Shown: piece after piece, positions 34,439 to 42,413 of the stretch
Position numbering within the stretch: position 1 is the stretch's first letter
Layout of the letters: each line of letters starts with the position of its first letter
Assembly: GCF_005938385.1 (NCBI RefSeq)
Contig: NZ_VCRA01000005.1
Location: 124,001 to 188,000, forward strand
Direction: 5' to 3'
Length of the DNA stretch: 64,000 bases
Source of the DNA: Paenibacillus mesophilus
Lineage (GTDB): Bacteria; Bacillota; Bacilli; Paenibacillales; NBRC-103111
The notes under the pieces: generated by a model
What the model saw: the letters and a program-made list of their open reading frames with translations, nothing else
What the model was told of the DNA's origin: nothing
Database searches by the model: none
Made by a program: the position numbers and the translations under genes

Positions 34439-35764
34439 TCACTTGGATTGTTTCTGCAAAATTTCTCGGTAAGCTTTGTCGGTCGCTTCTTCCGCCTCTC
34501 GCAGCGCAGTATTAATATCTTTTTCACCCGTGATGATAGAAGTGAAAACTTTGTAAAGCTCACTTTCAGCGATATTCTTCAGATTGGCATCAACAGCCGG
34601 GGCTGGGGCTGCAGGCTTTTGGCTAGCGAAGGCTTGATAATTTTTCCCCTTCCACATGGATGACTCTCCGAAGGCGACTTTCGCTTTCTGATCCTTCAGC
34701 GGGCTGAACACTCCGAACTTCGATGACCGATCGACCTGCGTTTCGAGGGAAAGCAGCTCGCTGATCGCTTGAAACGCTTCGTCCTTATGTTTGCTGATGG
34801 AAGAGACGCCCAAGTATACCGGATACGGTTGCGATCCGATTCCTCGAAGGCCGCTCACTTCAGGAAGGGTTGTAACGTTCCAATTGAGATTCTTACTCGG
34901 AAGCGTGAACGAGCCATAGGAGTTGAAGGCAATCACCATAGCGGCAGTCCCTTCCTCGAACAATTTGAGTCCGCCTTCTACAACTTCTTTTGTAGGGTTA
35001 TAGCCCGGAACCGTAAACATCGGAACAATCGGTGCAAAATAACTCTTCCATTGCTCCGTGTTGATAGCGAGCTTCCCTGTTTTCGGATCGGTATATCCCA
35101 AGGAAGATTGGTTGATTGCCAGTCCTGCTCCTGCTTGGCCTGTTGCAAAACCGCGATAAGTAACGCCGCCCTCCTCCCTTGTTAACTTTTTGGCTATTTC
35201 GAGCAGCTCTTCCCAAGTTGCTCCGTCTTTTGGATAAGGTACTCCGAATTTGTCAAATAAATCTTTATTATAGTAAACTCCCAGCCTGAGATCATAGACG
35301 GGCAATAAAGGCAGTTGGCCGTCATGATATTGTTGAACCAAGTCGACATACTGCTTTTCTACCGACGCCAGAGCAAATTGGTACTTCTTGACCAGTTCCG
35401 TCATATCACCCGTCATTTTCCTATCCTTGAACCTCAAAAAGTTGGCAAATGAACCGAAAAGAATATCGACGGGTTGTCCCGAGGCAATCACGTTGTCGAC
35501 GCTGTTTTGATCCGTAGCATTTATGAATTTTAAAGAAATATTCGGATGCTTCTTTTGGATATAAGCGGTCCATTGCGCCGCCTTTTCCTCATCCGTTCCC
35601 GACAACGCGGATAATGCGTAAAAAACCAGTTCGACAGGTTTCGCCGGCTTTTCAGGAGCCTTTGACTCAACAGGCTTCGCTGACTCGCCTCCTCCCGCTC
35701 CGTTCGAGCAGGCTGCCAGAAGCAGAACACTGAATGGTAACACCCATTTTTTCGTTGCTTCCAT
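34439..35764 (-). CDS. ABC transporter solute-binding lipoprotein (family 1), no. 1
   Basis: About 441 residues. Lipobox LLAAC (Cys near residue 19) anchors it outside the membrane, followed by a Gly/Ser/Lys-rich linker and a family-1 sugar-binding fold: LVFYALSALSGTDEEKAAQW, VYYNKDLFDKFGVPYPKDGA, TWEELLEIAKKL. The C-terminal VFTSIITGEKDINTALREAEE is shared by the other binding proteins in this window. I chose the ATG at 35764, after AGAGGAAG; longer frames exist without a ribosome site. No permease genes adjoin it. A class I promoter lies upstream. Confidence 0.9.
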   Translation of the reverse strand: MEATKKWVLPFSVLLLAACSNGAGGGESAKPVESKAPEKPAKPVELVFYALSALSGTDEEKAAQWTAYIQKKHPNISLKFINATDQNSVDNVIASGQPVDILFGSFANFLRFKDRKMTGDMTELVKKYQFALASVEKQYVDLVQQYHDGQLPLLPVYDLRLGVYYNKDLFDKFGVPYPKDGATWEELLEIAKKLTREEGGVTYRGFATGQAGAGLAINQSSLGYTDPKTGKLAINTEQWKSYFAPIVPMFTVPGYNPTKEVVEGGLKLFEEGTAAMVIAFNSYGSFTLPSKNLNWNVTTLPEVSGLRGIGSQPYPVYLGVSSISKHKDEAFQAISELLSLETQVDRSSKFGVFSPLKDQKAKVAFGESSMWKGKNYQAFASQKPAAPAPAVDANLKNIAESELYKVFTSIITGEKDINTALREAEEATDKAYREILQKQSK

Positions 35765-35875
35765 GAAACTCTTCCTCTTTTTCAGAACAGAACACCCCTT
35801 CATCATTTTTTGATAATCGAAAAAGTTGCCTTTACACACACGGCGAGGTGACAACTGATTTTCTTATCTGCACCA

Positions 35876-35941
35876 ATTGTATCCGGGTTACAAAAAATGC
35901 GCGTGTCAAAATTCAAACACAATGGGTCATATCCTTACTGG
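35876..35941 (-). promoter_or_regulatory. Class I regulated promoter, copy 1
   Basis: Minus-strand -10 TACAAT (35876-35881), then 22 bases upstream TTGACA, and 21 bases further a second TGAC (paired half-sites). The 35903-35941 stretch matches 38765-38803 at 30 of 39 positions. No good -35 sits at normal spacing, which suggests activator dependence. The rest of 35942-36092 holds only the leader of the divergent ceramidase-like gene. Confidence 0.7.
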
Positions 35942-36092
35942 CCGGCGACGATCCTGTTATAAATATTGGCACAACCAATCACGATAATGGCACGCGTTTC
36001 CAAGTTGGTTTCGTTTATCATAGACTTGCGTTGCTCATTAAGGGAATCGAGCACTCGTCCCTGAACGATATCACAAGGGAGTTGAAACGACC

Positions 36093-37379
36093 ATGAACAT
36101 TTTGCTAGGAACCTCTAAAATCGACATCACGCCAAGCCACCCCGTCATGTTGGCCGGTTACAGTAACCGTAAGGGCGCCTACGAAGGGGTGCACCACCCG
36201 ATTTATGCGAAAGCCCTGTTCCTTAGGCAGCAGGACGAGGAAACGGGAACAGCACGCAACCGTCTGCTTGTCGCCGGCGATCTCATCTGGTGGTCAACCG
36301 AACAGACGGAGAAGCTGCGGCGGGAACTGGCTGCGCGTTGGGGCATGAGGACGGAAGACATCCTGTTCAACGCCTCGCACAGCCATTCCGGTCCGCAAAC
36401 AAGCTCCTTGATGCCATCGCTGGGTGCAGCGGATGACAGCTATCTTCAGGAGCTGGAACACAAGCTGCTCGCCGGCATGGAGCTCGCCGAGGCCAATTTG
36501 GAGCCTGTTTCGATACAGCGCGGGTCCGGCGTTTGCGACATTGGCATCCATCGCAGGAAGCTCGTTGGCGGCAAAATCGTTATCGCCCCGAATAAGCAGG
36601 GCGCAAAGGACTCCGAGGTTACGGTAATCCGTTTCGTCAACGCCGCGGGAGAAGCAAAAGCATGGATTGTCCATTATACGTGCCACCCGACAACGACAAA
36701 CGCCAACTTCGTATCATCCGAGTATTGCGGCCTGGCCATGGAACAACTGGAACGCGAAGTGGGTGGCGGCGCTTTATCGTTGTTTTTCCAGGGGTGCTGC
36801 GGCGATGTGCGCCCGCCCTTGTACCGTGACGGTAAATTTTACAGCGGAACCGATACAGACGTTCAGCAGCTTGGAGCGCGGTTATACGAATCGGTCAAGA
36901 ATGTGTTGAACGGTCCTATGCATGAATTGCGACCATGCTCGCCAACAGGAGCGCACGTCAAACTGCCATTGGCCTTCTCTACTGTCCCGACTCTGTCGGA
37001 GCTTACCGCATACAGCCAATCGGCGGAACCGATCGTACGCAACTGGGCGAAGCTGCTGCTGGACCATCCGAAACTGGTACGACCTGCGGCAGAGCTTGAC
37101 CTGGTACGCATGGATATTGCGGACGGGCTGTCGCTGCTCGCCATGAATGCGGAAATGGTCGTAGAGTACGGTCTGTTAATCAAAGATCGGTCAAACAACC
37201 GCACACTCCCTGTCGCTTACAGCAACGGGATGATCGGTTATGTGTCCACAGCCAGGCAGCTTCGGGAAGGCGGCTATGAGTCGGTCGACTCCTATCCACT
37301 CTTCGGTCTTTGTTCGCCGTTTACAGAAGCAGCGGAACCCGAGATCCGCCAAACGCTGACCGAGCTTGTCGAGCGGTAG
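36093..37379 (+). CDS. Neutral/alkaline ceramidase-like hydrolase
   Basis: A 428-residue cytosolic protein resembling the N-terminal catalytic domain of neutral ceramidases: SKIDITPSHPVMLAGYSNR at residues 8-26, the zinc-ligand motif NASHSHSGP near residue 92, HYTCHPTT near residue 192, and FFQGCCGDVRPP near residue 231. It lacks a signal peptide and the C-terminal domain of true ceramidases. In bacteria such proteins occur in sugar-catabolic clusters, so an N-acyl or amide sugar substrate is possible. It is the only plus-strand gene of its cluster; ribosome site AAGGGAG. Confidence 0.85.
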   Translation: MNILLGTSKIDITPSHPVMLAGYSNRKGAYEGVHHPIYAKALFLRQQDEETGTARNRLLVAGDLIWWSTEQTEKLRRELAARWGMRTEDILFNASHSHSGPQTSSLMPSLGAADDSYLQELEHKLLAGMELAEANLEPVSIQRGSGVCDIGIHRRKLVGGKIVIAPNKQGAKDSEVTVIRFVNAAGEAKAWIVHYTCHPTTTNANFVSSEYCGLAMEQLEREVGGGALSLFFQGCCGDVRPPLYRDGKFYSGTDTDVQQLGARLYESVKNVLNGPMHELRPCSPTGAHVKLPLAFSTVPTLSELTAYSQSAEPIVRNWAKLLLDHPKLVRPAAELDLVRMDIADGLSLLAMNAEMVVEYGLLIKDRSNNRTLPVAYSNGMIGYVSTARQLREGGYESVDSYPLFGLCSPFTEAAEPEIRQTLTELVER

Positions 37380-37386
37380 AGCGACA

Positions 37387-37429
37387 GAAAAAACAAGCAG
37401 GCACGGTCGTTGCGATCCGCGCCTGCTTG
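37387..37429 (-). terminator. Terminator of the aminotransferase gene
   Basis: Arms CAAGCAGGC and GCCTGCTTG around a long loop, with a six-T run on the minus strand; it may also serve the convergent ceramidase-like gene. Confidence 0.85.
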
Positions 37430-37459
37430 CTGCTTGTTTGCGAGTGCCAATGGCTTATC

Positions 37460-38653
37460 CTAACCGAGAGAAGCCATCACCTTGCGTACCCCTGCCGCGA
37501 TATCGTACATATCCGGCTCGCCTGCCAGCATGATGTTCTGAGACAGCCACACAATTTCTTTGTCGCATGCCCGCTCGCTGTTCGGACACGAATACGCGCG
37601 TTCTTCTCCGGTCCATTTCTTCGTCTCGTTGATGACCGCCTTGTTTTGGTTGAGCGAGACATAGCCGGAGGTAACCGGTATGCCTTCAGCATTCAGCTTG
37701 CGGATCACATCAGCTTTGTTAATGCGGTCTGTCAGATCCGGATCAATGCGGAACATGAATATGTGCAGCGCGTGCCGGGTAATCTTCGGATCGCGACGGA
37801 GGGTGCGGACTCCCGGCGTGTCGCCCAGCAGCTCGGTGAGCAGCTGGGCGTTCCGCTCGCGCCGCTCCATCTGGTCGTCCAGACGAGACAGTTGGCCGAG
37901 CAAAATCGCGGCCTGCAGCTCGGTCATCCGCAAATTCCAGCCAATCGTCTCATGCTGATACCAACCGCCCTCCCGAATGCGCCCCACGTTCGCCAAGGAC
38001 CAGGCATGGTCGGCCAGCTCCCGATCGTTGGTCAGGATTATGCCGCCTTCCCCGGCGTTAATATTTTTGCTCGATTGAAAGCTGAACGTGCCGAGGTCGC
38101 CCTGGGCGCCAACGCCGACGCCGTCCCATCTCGCGCCGACCGCTTGCGCCGAATCTTCGATCAGGCGAAGCCCGTGCTTATTGGCAATGGCCCTCAAGCG
38201 AGTCAGGTTGGCAGGGGCGCCGGCAATATGCACAGCGATAATCGCCTTCGTCTTCGAAGTGATCGCCGCCTCCACCTTCTCCGGATCGATCAGCAGCGTG
38301 TCCGGCTCGATATCGACGAATACCGGAATCGCGCCAAACAAGAGCGCGGAGCTGGCAGTGGCAATAAACGTATACGGAGGCATAATCACTTCGTCGCCCG
38401 GCTGTACGCCGGCCGCCTGCAAAGATATCGTGATCGCAACTGTGCCGTTGGCGATCGATACAGCGTGCTTCGCATCATGGATGGCGGCAAATTTCTCCTC
38501 CAGCTCAGGCAGCTTGATACGACCGGTGCCTCCCCATTTGCCGGAGCGAACAACTTCGAGAATGAGCCGCTCCTCCAATTCATCGTATATAGGCCATGCC
38601 GGAAACGGTTTCGTTCTGATTGGCAGCCCCCCGTCAATTGCCAATTTGTCCAT
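37460..38653 (-). CDS. DegT/DnrJ/EryC1/StrS family PLP aminotransferase
   Basis: A 397-residue sugar aminotransferase-type enzyme. Evidence: LAIDGGLPIRTKPFPAWP at the N-terminus, GDEVIMPPYTFIATASSALL near residue 90, the PLP-binding Asp in LIEDSAQAVGARW near residue 162, and the Schiff-base lysine in FSFQSSKNINAGEGG near residue 190. The family transfers amino groups onto keto sugars or works as a dehydratase. Here it sits in a catabolic-looking cluster with Gfo/Idh oxidoreductase and ceramidase-like genes. A class I promoter lies about 85 bases upstream, matching that of the binding-protein gene. Confidence 0.9.
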   Translation of the reverse strand: MDKLAIDGGLPIRTKPFPAWPIYDELEERLILEVVRSGKWGGTGRIKLPELEEKFAAIHDAKHAVSIANGTVAITISLQAAGVQPGDEVIMPPYTFIATASSALLFGAIPVFVDIEPDTLLIDPEKVEAAITSKTKAIIAVHIAGAPANLTRLRAIANKHGLRLIEDSAQAVGARWDGVGVGAQGDLGTFSFQSSKNINAGEGGIILTNDRELADHAWSLANVGRIREGGWYQHETIGWNLRMTELQAAILLGQLSRLDDQMERRERNAQLLTELLGDTPGVRTLRRDPKITRHALHIFMFRIDPDLTDRINKADVIRKLNAEGIPVTSGYVSLNQNKAVINETKKWTGEERAYSCPNSERACDKEIVWLSQNIMLAGEPDMYDIAAGVRKVMASLG

Positions 38654-38737
38654 GTGACACCTCTCCCTTGTACGATAATTCCATTGCTCCGATCCAGATC
38701 ATCTATAGCCTATAAAGCTAATTTATGATCTAATCGA

Positions 38738-38803
38738 ATTGTAACCTCGTTCAGGAAGATATTCGTGACAAATTCCAATAACAATAGGTCAAATCCTTAC
38801 CGA
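38738..38803 (-). promoter_or_regulatory. Class I regulated promoter, copy 2
   Basis: Minus-strand -10 TACAAT (38738-38743), then exactly 22 bases upstream TTGTCA, and paired GGATTTGACC / GGAATTTGTCA half-sites 21 bases apart. Architecture is identical to the site at 35876-35941. It drives the aminotransferase gene. Confidence 0.7.
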
Positions 38804-38820
38804 GACAAGCGACGGAAATG

Positions 38821-38855
38821 AAAAGCAGGCTGAACTTAACTTAGTCCAGACCTGC
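38821..38855 (-). terminator. Terminator of the first AraC regulator gene
   Basis: GCAGG/CCTGC outer stem with an inner CTGGACT/AGTTCAG stem (one G-U pair) and TTTTC on the minus strand. The hairpin begins inside the last codons of the gene. Confidence 0.7.
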
Positions 38856-39729
38856 ACAAGTTGGCATTCCGATACTCTTTTGGCGATTGGCCCCTAACCT
38901 CTTTGAACACTCGATAAAAGGTACGGGGAGATTCAAATCCTGTATCGAATGCAATATCCATAATCGTTCTGTCCGTCGTAATCAGCATACTGGCCGCGCT
39001 ATTTATACGAAGTTGGTGCACGTATTCAAGGAAGCTTCGTCCGATTCTTTCTCTGAACATCCGACTTACGTACGTTTCGCTGATATGAAGATGCTTCGCT
39101 ACCATGTCCAAGGTTAATCGCTCCGTATAATGCGCATGAACATAATGAAGAGCAGACCAGAACAACGGGTTCCCTTCCTCCTGTTCATTTGGCTTTGCCG
39201 CATGATCGCCAGCAGCAGCGGCAGCTCTCAGAAACAGGAGCAATGCCTCGGACAGCTTACTGCAAATCATGTGATTTCGCCCGCGCAGCTCGGGATTATG
39301 GTATTCCGTCAAAAGGCGTGCAAACAGGGTTTCCATCAGAGCCGCTTCTTCTCCATGAAACGCAACAGATGACGGAAATTCGGCGTCAATTTGATACAAT
39401 TGTTCAGACCATTCAGAAGCATATGGCGAACCGAATAAAATGTTCATATCGAACAGACAACAGTATTTTCGAATCACACATCCGTTGTCGCTCGTTGTTT
39501 GATGAATGTGATAAGGAGGCAGAAAGGAAATCGTACCCGGCTCCATACGATGGAGGGTGCCATTGATGCTCTGGTAACCGCTTCCCTCTATGATATAAGT
39601 AAGCTCAACAAAGGAATGGTAGTTTAACACAGTTATGGGGAAGGTATGAATTCCAATATAAAATGGCAGCTGACCTGTCCCCGGGTTGCTTCCTTTCATG
39701 TATTCATGAAGCTCCAGATTCTTGTTCAT
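38836..39729 (-). CDS. AraC family transcriptional regulator, no. 1
   Basis: A 297-residue one-component regulator. The N-terminal cupin-like sensor (residues about 20-110) includes EGSGYQSINGTLHRMEPGTI and FLPPYHIHQT. The C-terminal double helix-turn-helix (residues about 195-290) contains LTLDMVAKHLHISETYVSRM and IMDIAFDTGFESPRTFYRVF, the usual AraC signature. It probably binds the class I direct repeats upstream of the aminotransferase and binding-protein genes in response to a sugar. It has its own promoter region and terminator. Confidence 0.92.
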   Translation of the reverse strand: MNKNLELHEYMKGSNPGTGQLPFYIGIHTFPITVLNYHSFVELTYIIEGSGYQSINGTLHRMEPGTISFLPPYHIHQTTSDNGCVIRKYCCLFDMNILFGSPYASEWSEQLYQIDAEFPSSVAFHGEEAALMETLFARLLTEYHNPELRGRNHMICSKLSEALLLFLRAAAAAGDHAAKPNEQEEGNPLFWSALHYVHAHYTERLTLDMVAKHLHISETYVSRMFRERIGRSFLEYVHQLRINSAASMLITTDRTIMDIAFDTGFESPRTFYRVFKEVRGQSPKEYRNANLCRSGLS

Positions 39730-39832
39730 CTGAACCCACCCTCCCGAAACAAAAGGCGCCTTTTCCCCTCATCATATCACTATCAATTTCCGCGCCGCAA
39801 GCAAAATGCGTGCTCGAACTGGGGTCTTCATA

Positions 39833-39862
39833 TACAACAAAGCCGGGGAACAATCCCCGGCT
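39833..39862 (-). terminator. Terminator after the lipoprotein gene
   Basis: Arms AGCCGGGGA and TCCCCGGCT around four bases, followed on the minus strand by a T-rich tract. Confidence 0.88.
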
Positions 39863-39876
39863 CTTCCATATAATAT

Positions 39877-41028
39877 TTAACTGCTTCCCTTCCTCGAGAA
39901 AAAGTGGTATCCGCCCCGCCAAGAGAACGTCTTGCCCTTGGCCAGTACTGGCGCCGTATCCACGATTTGCAAAAAATATGTTTTGCCGTACTCATACGTG
40001 AACGACGCCGGCCGGTGTGCGGCCACATGCTCCATCGTTCCGATGCCGTACTTGCGGTCGAGCCAGACGAGCAAATGATGGCGGATCGGTTTGCTGTCGT
40101 CGGAAGTCAACACGTATTGGTCGACATTCGGATTGGCCGATAGTTTGCCGGAATCGCTATATAGTTTCCCGGGGTTTACCGACACGATCTTGTCTTTGGC
40201 GTAATACGCCACCTTGTCGCTCCAAGCTTGGTTGACGGTTTGCAGACCGTAATACCGATAAATGGTAATGTCCTCGAGCGCCTCGATTTCCGTATGCACC
40301 TGCACCCGGCCGCCGACCACCTCATAAGTGACTGTTTCCTTCAATATTTCGCGTCCGCTGCCGTCCTCTACCTTCGTATTGTAGCCTTGAACATGATTGA
40401 CGACTTGAATCGTGATCCGTTCGCTTGCTGTAACTTGACCGTCCGCAAGTTCGACGCCATCGGCCCGAATGCTGTAGGAAACCGTTCTGGCCGTGGCCGA
40501 TCCTTTATCCGCTCCGTTGAAAGCGTGGGCGCCGCCCGTAAAATGCTGGGAAGGAACATCTGCGTCCTTATCGGCTTTTACAATGTAAGGTCCGATCCAA
40601 TCGGTTACCGCATTTTGCAGCAAACTGGAAGCCCGGCCCATATCGGGATCGACTTGCTCGCCGGTATTGGCGGCCAGCCTCCACTGGGAAAACCCGTAGA
40701 GGCGATTGGCGCCGTGATAATCGAAGACGATCCACATATCGTCCGAGGCCGAATATTTATGAGCGATCGTCAATTTATTTCCTTGCTTGATCGCATATTG
40801 CACGCTGCCGTTAGATGCGAACGATGGATCCGGCTTGCGTATATCGTCTGCGGTTAACGGAGTCGAATTATCGTTAGCGACATGATCGGATTCGTCCGAG
40901 CCGGACATTCGGGTACTGCCTCCCGCTCCGGGGTCCTGCCCGCTGCTCCGATCGGCGGACGTGACCGAATCGCAGCCCGTAATCGCAGCCAGGAGAACGA
41001 GTGAAATCGGAACCATTTTAAGAAACAA
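39877..41028 (-). CDS. Putative lipoprotein of unknown function
   Basis: A 383-residue protein with lipobox AAITGC (Cys near residue 19), then a Ser/Gly/Asp-rich linker to about residue 60 and a soluble beta-rich domain containing NKLTIAHKYSASDDMWIVFD, GANRLYGFSQWRL and EDITIYRYYGLQT. I recognise no family; the Trp- and Tyr-rich character would suit carbohydrate binding or cleavage at the cell surface, but this is inference. The TTG start is nine bases from AAAGGGG, which overlaps the stop of the upstream binding-protein gene, so translation is coupled. Confidence 0.75.
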   Translation of the reverse strand: MFLKMVPISLVLLAAITGCDSVTSADRSSGQDPGAGGSTRMSGSDESDHVANDNSTPLTADDIRKPDPSFASNGSVQYAIKQGNKLTIAHKYSASDDMWIVFDYHGANRLYGFSQWRLAANTGEQVDPDMGRASSLLQNAVTDWIGPYIVKADKDADVPSQHFTGGAHAFNGADKGSATARTVSYSIRADGVELADGQVTASERITIQVVNHVQGYNTKVEDGSGREILKETVTYEVVGGRVQVHTEIEALEDITIYRYYGLQTVNQAWSDKVAYYAKDKIVSVNPGKLYSDSGKLSANPNVDQYVLTSDDSKPIRHHLLVWLDRKYGIGTMEHVAAHRPASFTYEYGKTYFLQIVDTAPVLAKGKTFSWRGGYHFFSRKGSS

Positions 41029-41046
41029 ACCGTCGTGCCCCTTTGA

Positions 41047-42360
41047 TTACTTCTTCTTGTAATCCGCAATGATTTTCACCGATTCCTCGTCGGACTTGCG
41101 GAAGGCCGAGTTGATATCGATCTTCTGCTTGATGACTTGATCCGCATACTTCGCATAGTTGGCGACGATATTCGCATCGTATGGCGCTTTTGCCGGAATC
41201 GGCGCGAATTTGTTGAAGAACACGGCTTTGAAGTTTTTCGTCTTGAACGGCGAATCTTGGCCTAAAGCATTTTGCACGGCATCGTTTTTTATTACCGGCA
41301 TAATCCCTTTTTTGGACAAGTCCATTTGGAACTCTTCCGATACCATATATTTCAGCACTTCCATCGATTCTTCCGGATGCTTGCTCAGCTTCGTGATGCC
41401 GAAGTAGAACGGATACGACTGCGAGCCGACTCCCGGCTGATCCTTAAACACCGGCAGCGATACCATATCCCAGTTCAGCTTCTGTAAATCGTCGGGCAGC
41501 ACGTAGACCAGAGAGGACAAGTATGCGTACATGGCGACGTTCTGATCTTTCAGGAACGAATTGATGTCCGGCACTTTATTCGTCTTGTCCAACTGCTCCT
41601 TGTACCCCGCATCCGTGTACGGATCGAGAAATACGGTTTGGAAGAAGGATTTCCACTTCTCGTTCGTATTGATCGTCGGCGTCTGCGTTTTCAAATCGAC
41701 GTTCGGGATCGAGTATTGATTCATTCTAAGAATATGATTCGGCGAAGTCGTGAAGCCGTAATATTGCGAACCGCCTTCGTTGCGGGTCAGCTTCTTGGAT
41801 ATTTCCAGCACTTGATCCCACGTCATGCCGTCCTTCGGGTAAGCGACGCCAAACTTGTCGAACAGCGTCTTGTTGTAATACAGCACCATGTTGTTCGTAT
41901 GGACGGGAATCCCCGTCAACTTGCCGCCCGACGATTGCCGTATGCCATCGATTACGGTAGGCTCCAGCTTGCTCAGATCCACCTTGTGCTTCTTGACCAG
42001 CTCGTCCATGTCGATTTCCAAGCCGTTCTCGAACATGACGGACTCGTAGTTGCCGGTCGAGATGAAATAAATATCGAATTTGGTGCCGGCCGTCAGCAGC
42101 TCGGCCATCGAATTGCCTTTCGTGTTCTGGATATATTTGATCGTATAGTTCGGAAACTTCTTGCGGATCGCGTTACCGAAACGGTAATCGAAGCTTTCCG
42201 CCGGATCGCCGTTCGTGGAATAGAAGACGATTTCCACCGGCTCGCTCGGCTTTGCCGGCTGTCCGCCGTTATCTGCGGCCTCCTTCGCTCCGCAGCCTGC
42301 TAACAGTGATGCGAGCATTGCCGTCAATGTAACTGAACTTGCAATCGTTTTGTAAGACAT
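41047..42360 (-). CDS. ABC transporter solute-binding lipoprotein (family 1), no. 2
   Basis: A 437-residue lipoprotein with lipobox LLAGC (Cys near residue 23). The family-1 fold shows EIVFYSTNGDPAESFDYRFG, MVLYYNKTLFDKFGVAYPKD, MTWDQVLEISKKLTRNEGG, and a C-terminal KQKIDINSAFRKSDEE. Close kinship with the binding protein at 62753-64000 is visible in the RFG/FGD-IRKKFPNY stretch and in TWDQVLEI. It is followed by the unknown lipoprotein and preceded by a Tat beta-helix gene, probably one operon. No permease genes are adjacent. Confidence 0.92.
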   Translation of the reverse strand: MSYKTIASSVTLTAMLASLLAGCGAKEAADNGGQPAKPSEPVEIVFYSTNGDPAESFDYRFGNAIRKKFPNYTIKYIQNTKGNSMAELLTAGTKFDIYFISTGNYESVMFENGLEIDMDELVKKHKVDLSKLEPTVIDGIRQSSGGKLTGIPVHTNNMVLYYNKTLFDKFGVAYPKDGMTWDQVLEISKKLTRNEGGSQYYGFTTSPNHILRMNQYSIPNVDLKTQTPTINTNEKWKSFFQTVFLDPYTDAGYKEQLDKTNKVPDINSFLKDQNVAMYAYLSSLVYVLPDDLQKLNWDMVSLPVFKDQPGVGSQSYPFYFGITKLSKHPEESMEVLKYMVSEEFQMDLSKKGIMPVIKNDAVQNALGQDSPFKTKNFKAVFFNKFAPIPAKAPYDANIVANYAKYADQVIKQKIDINSAFRKSDEESVKIIADYKKK

Positions 42361-42413
42361 TTGAATATCCCCCTATGGTTATTATGGAAAAACGAAGTGA
42401 TCGCCGCCCTTTT

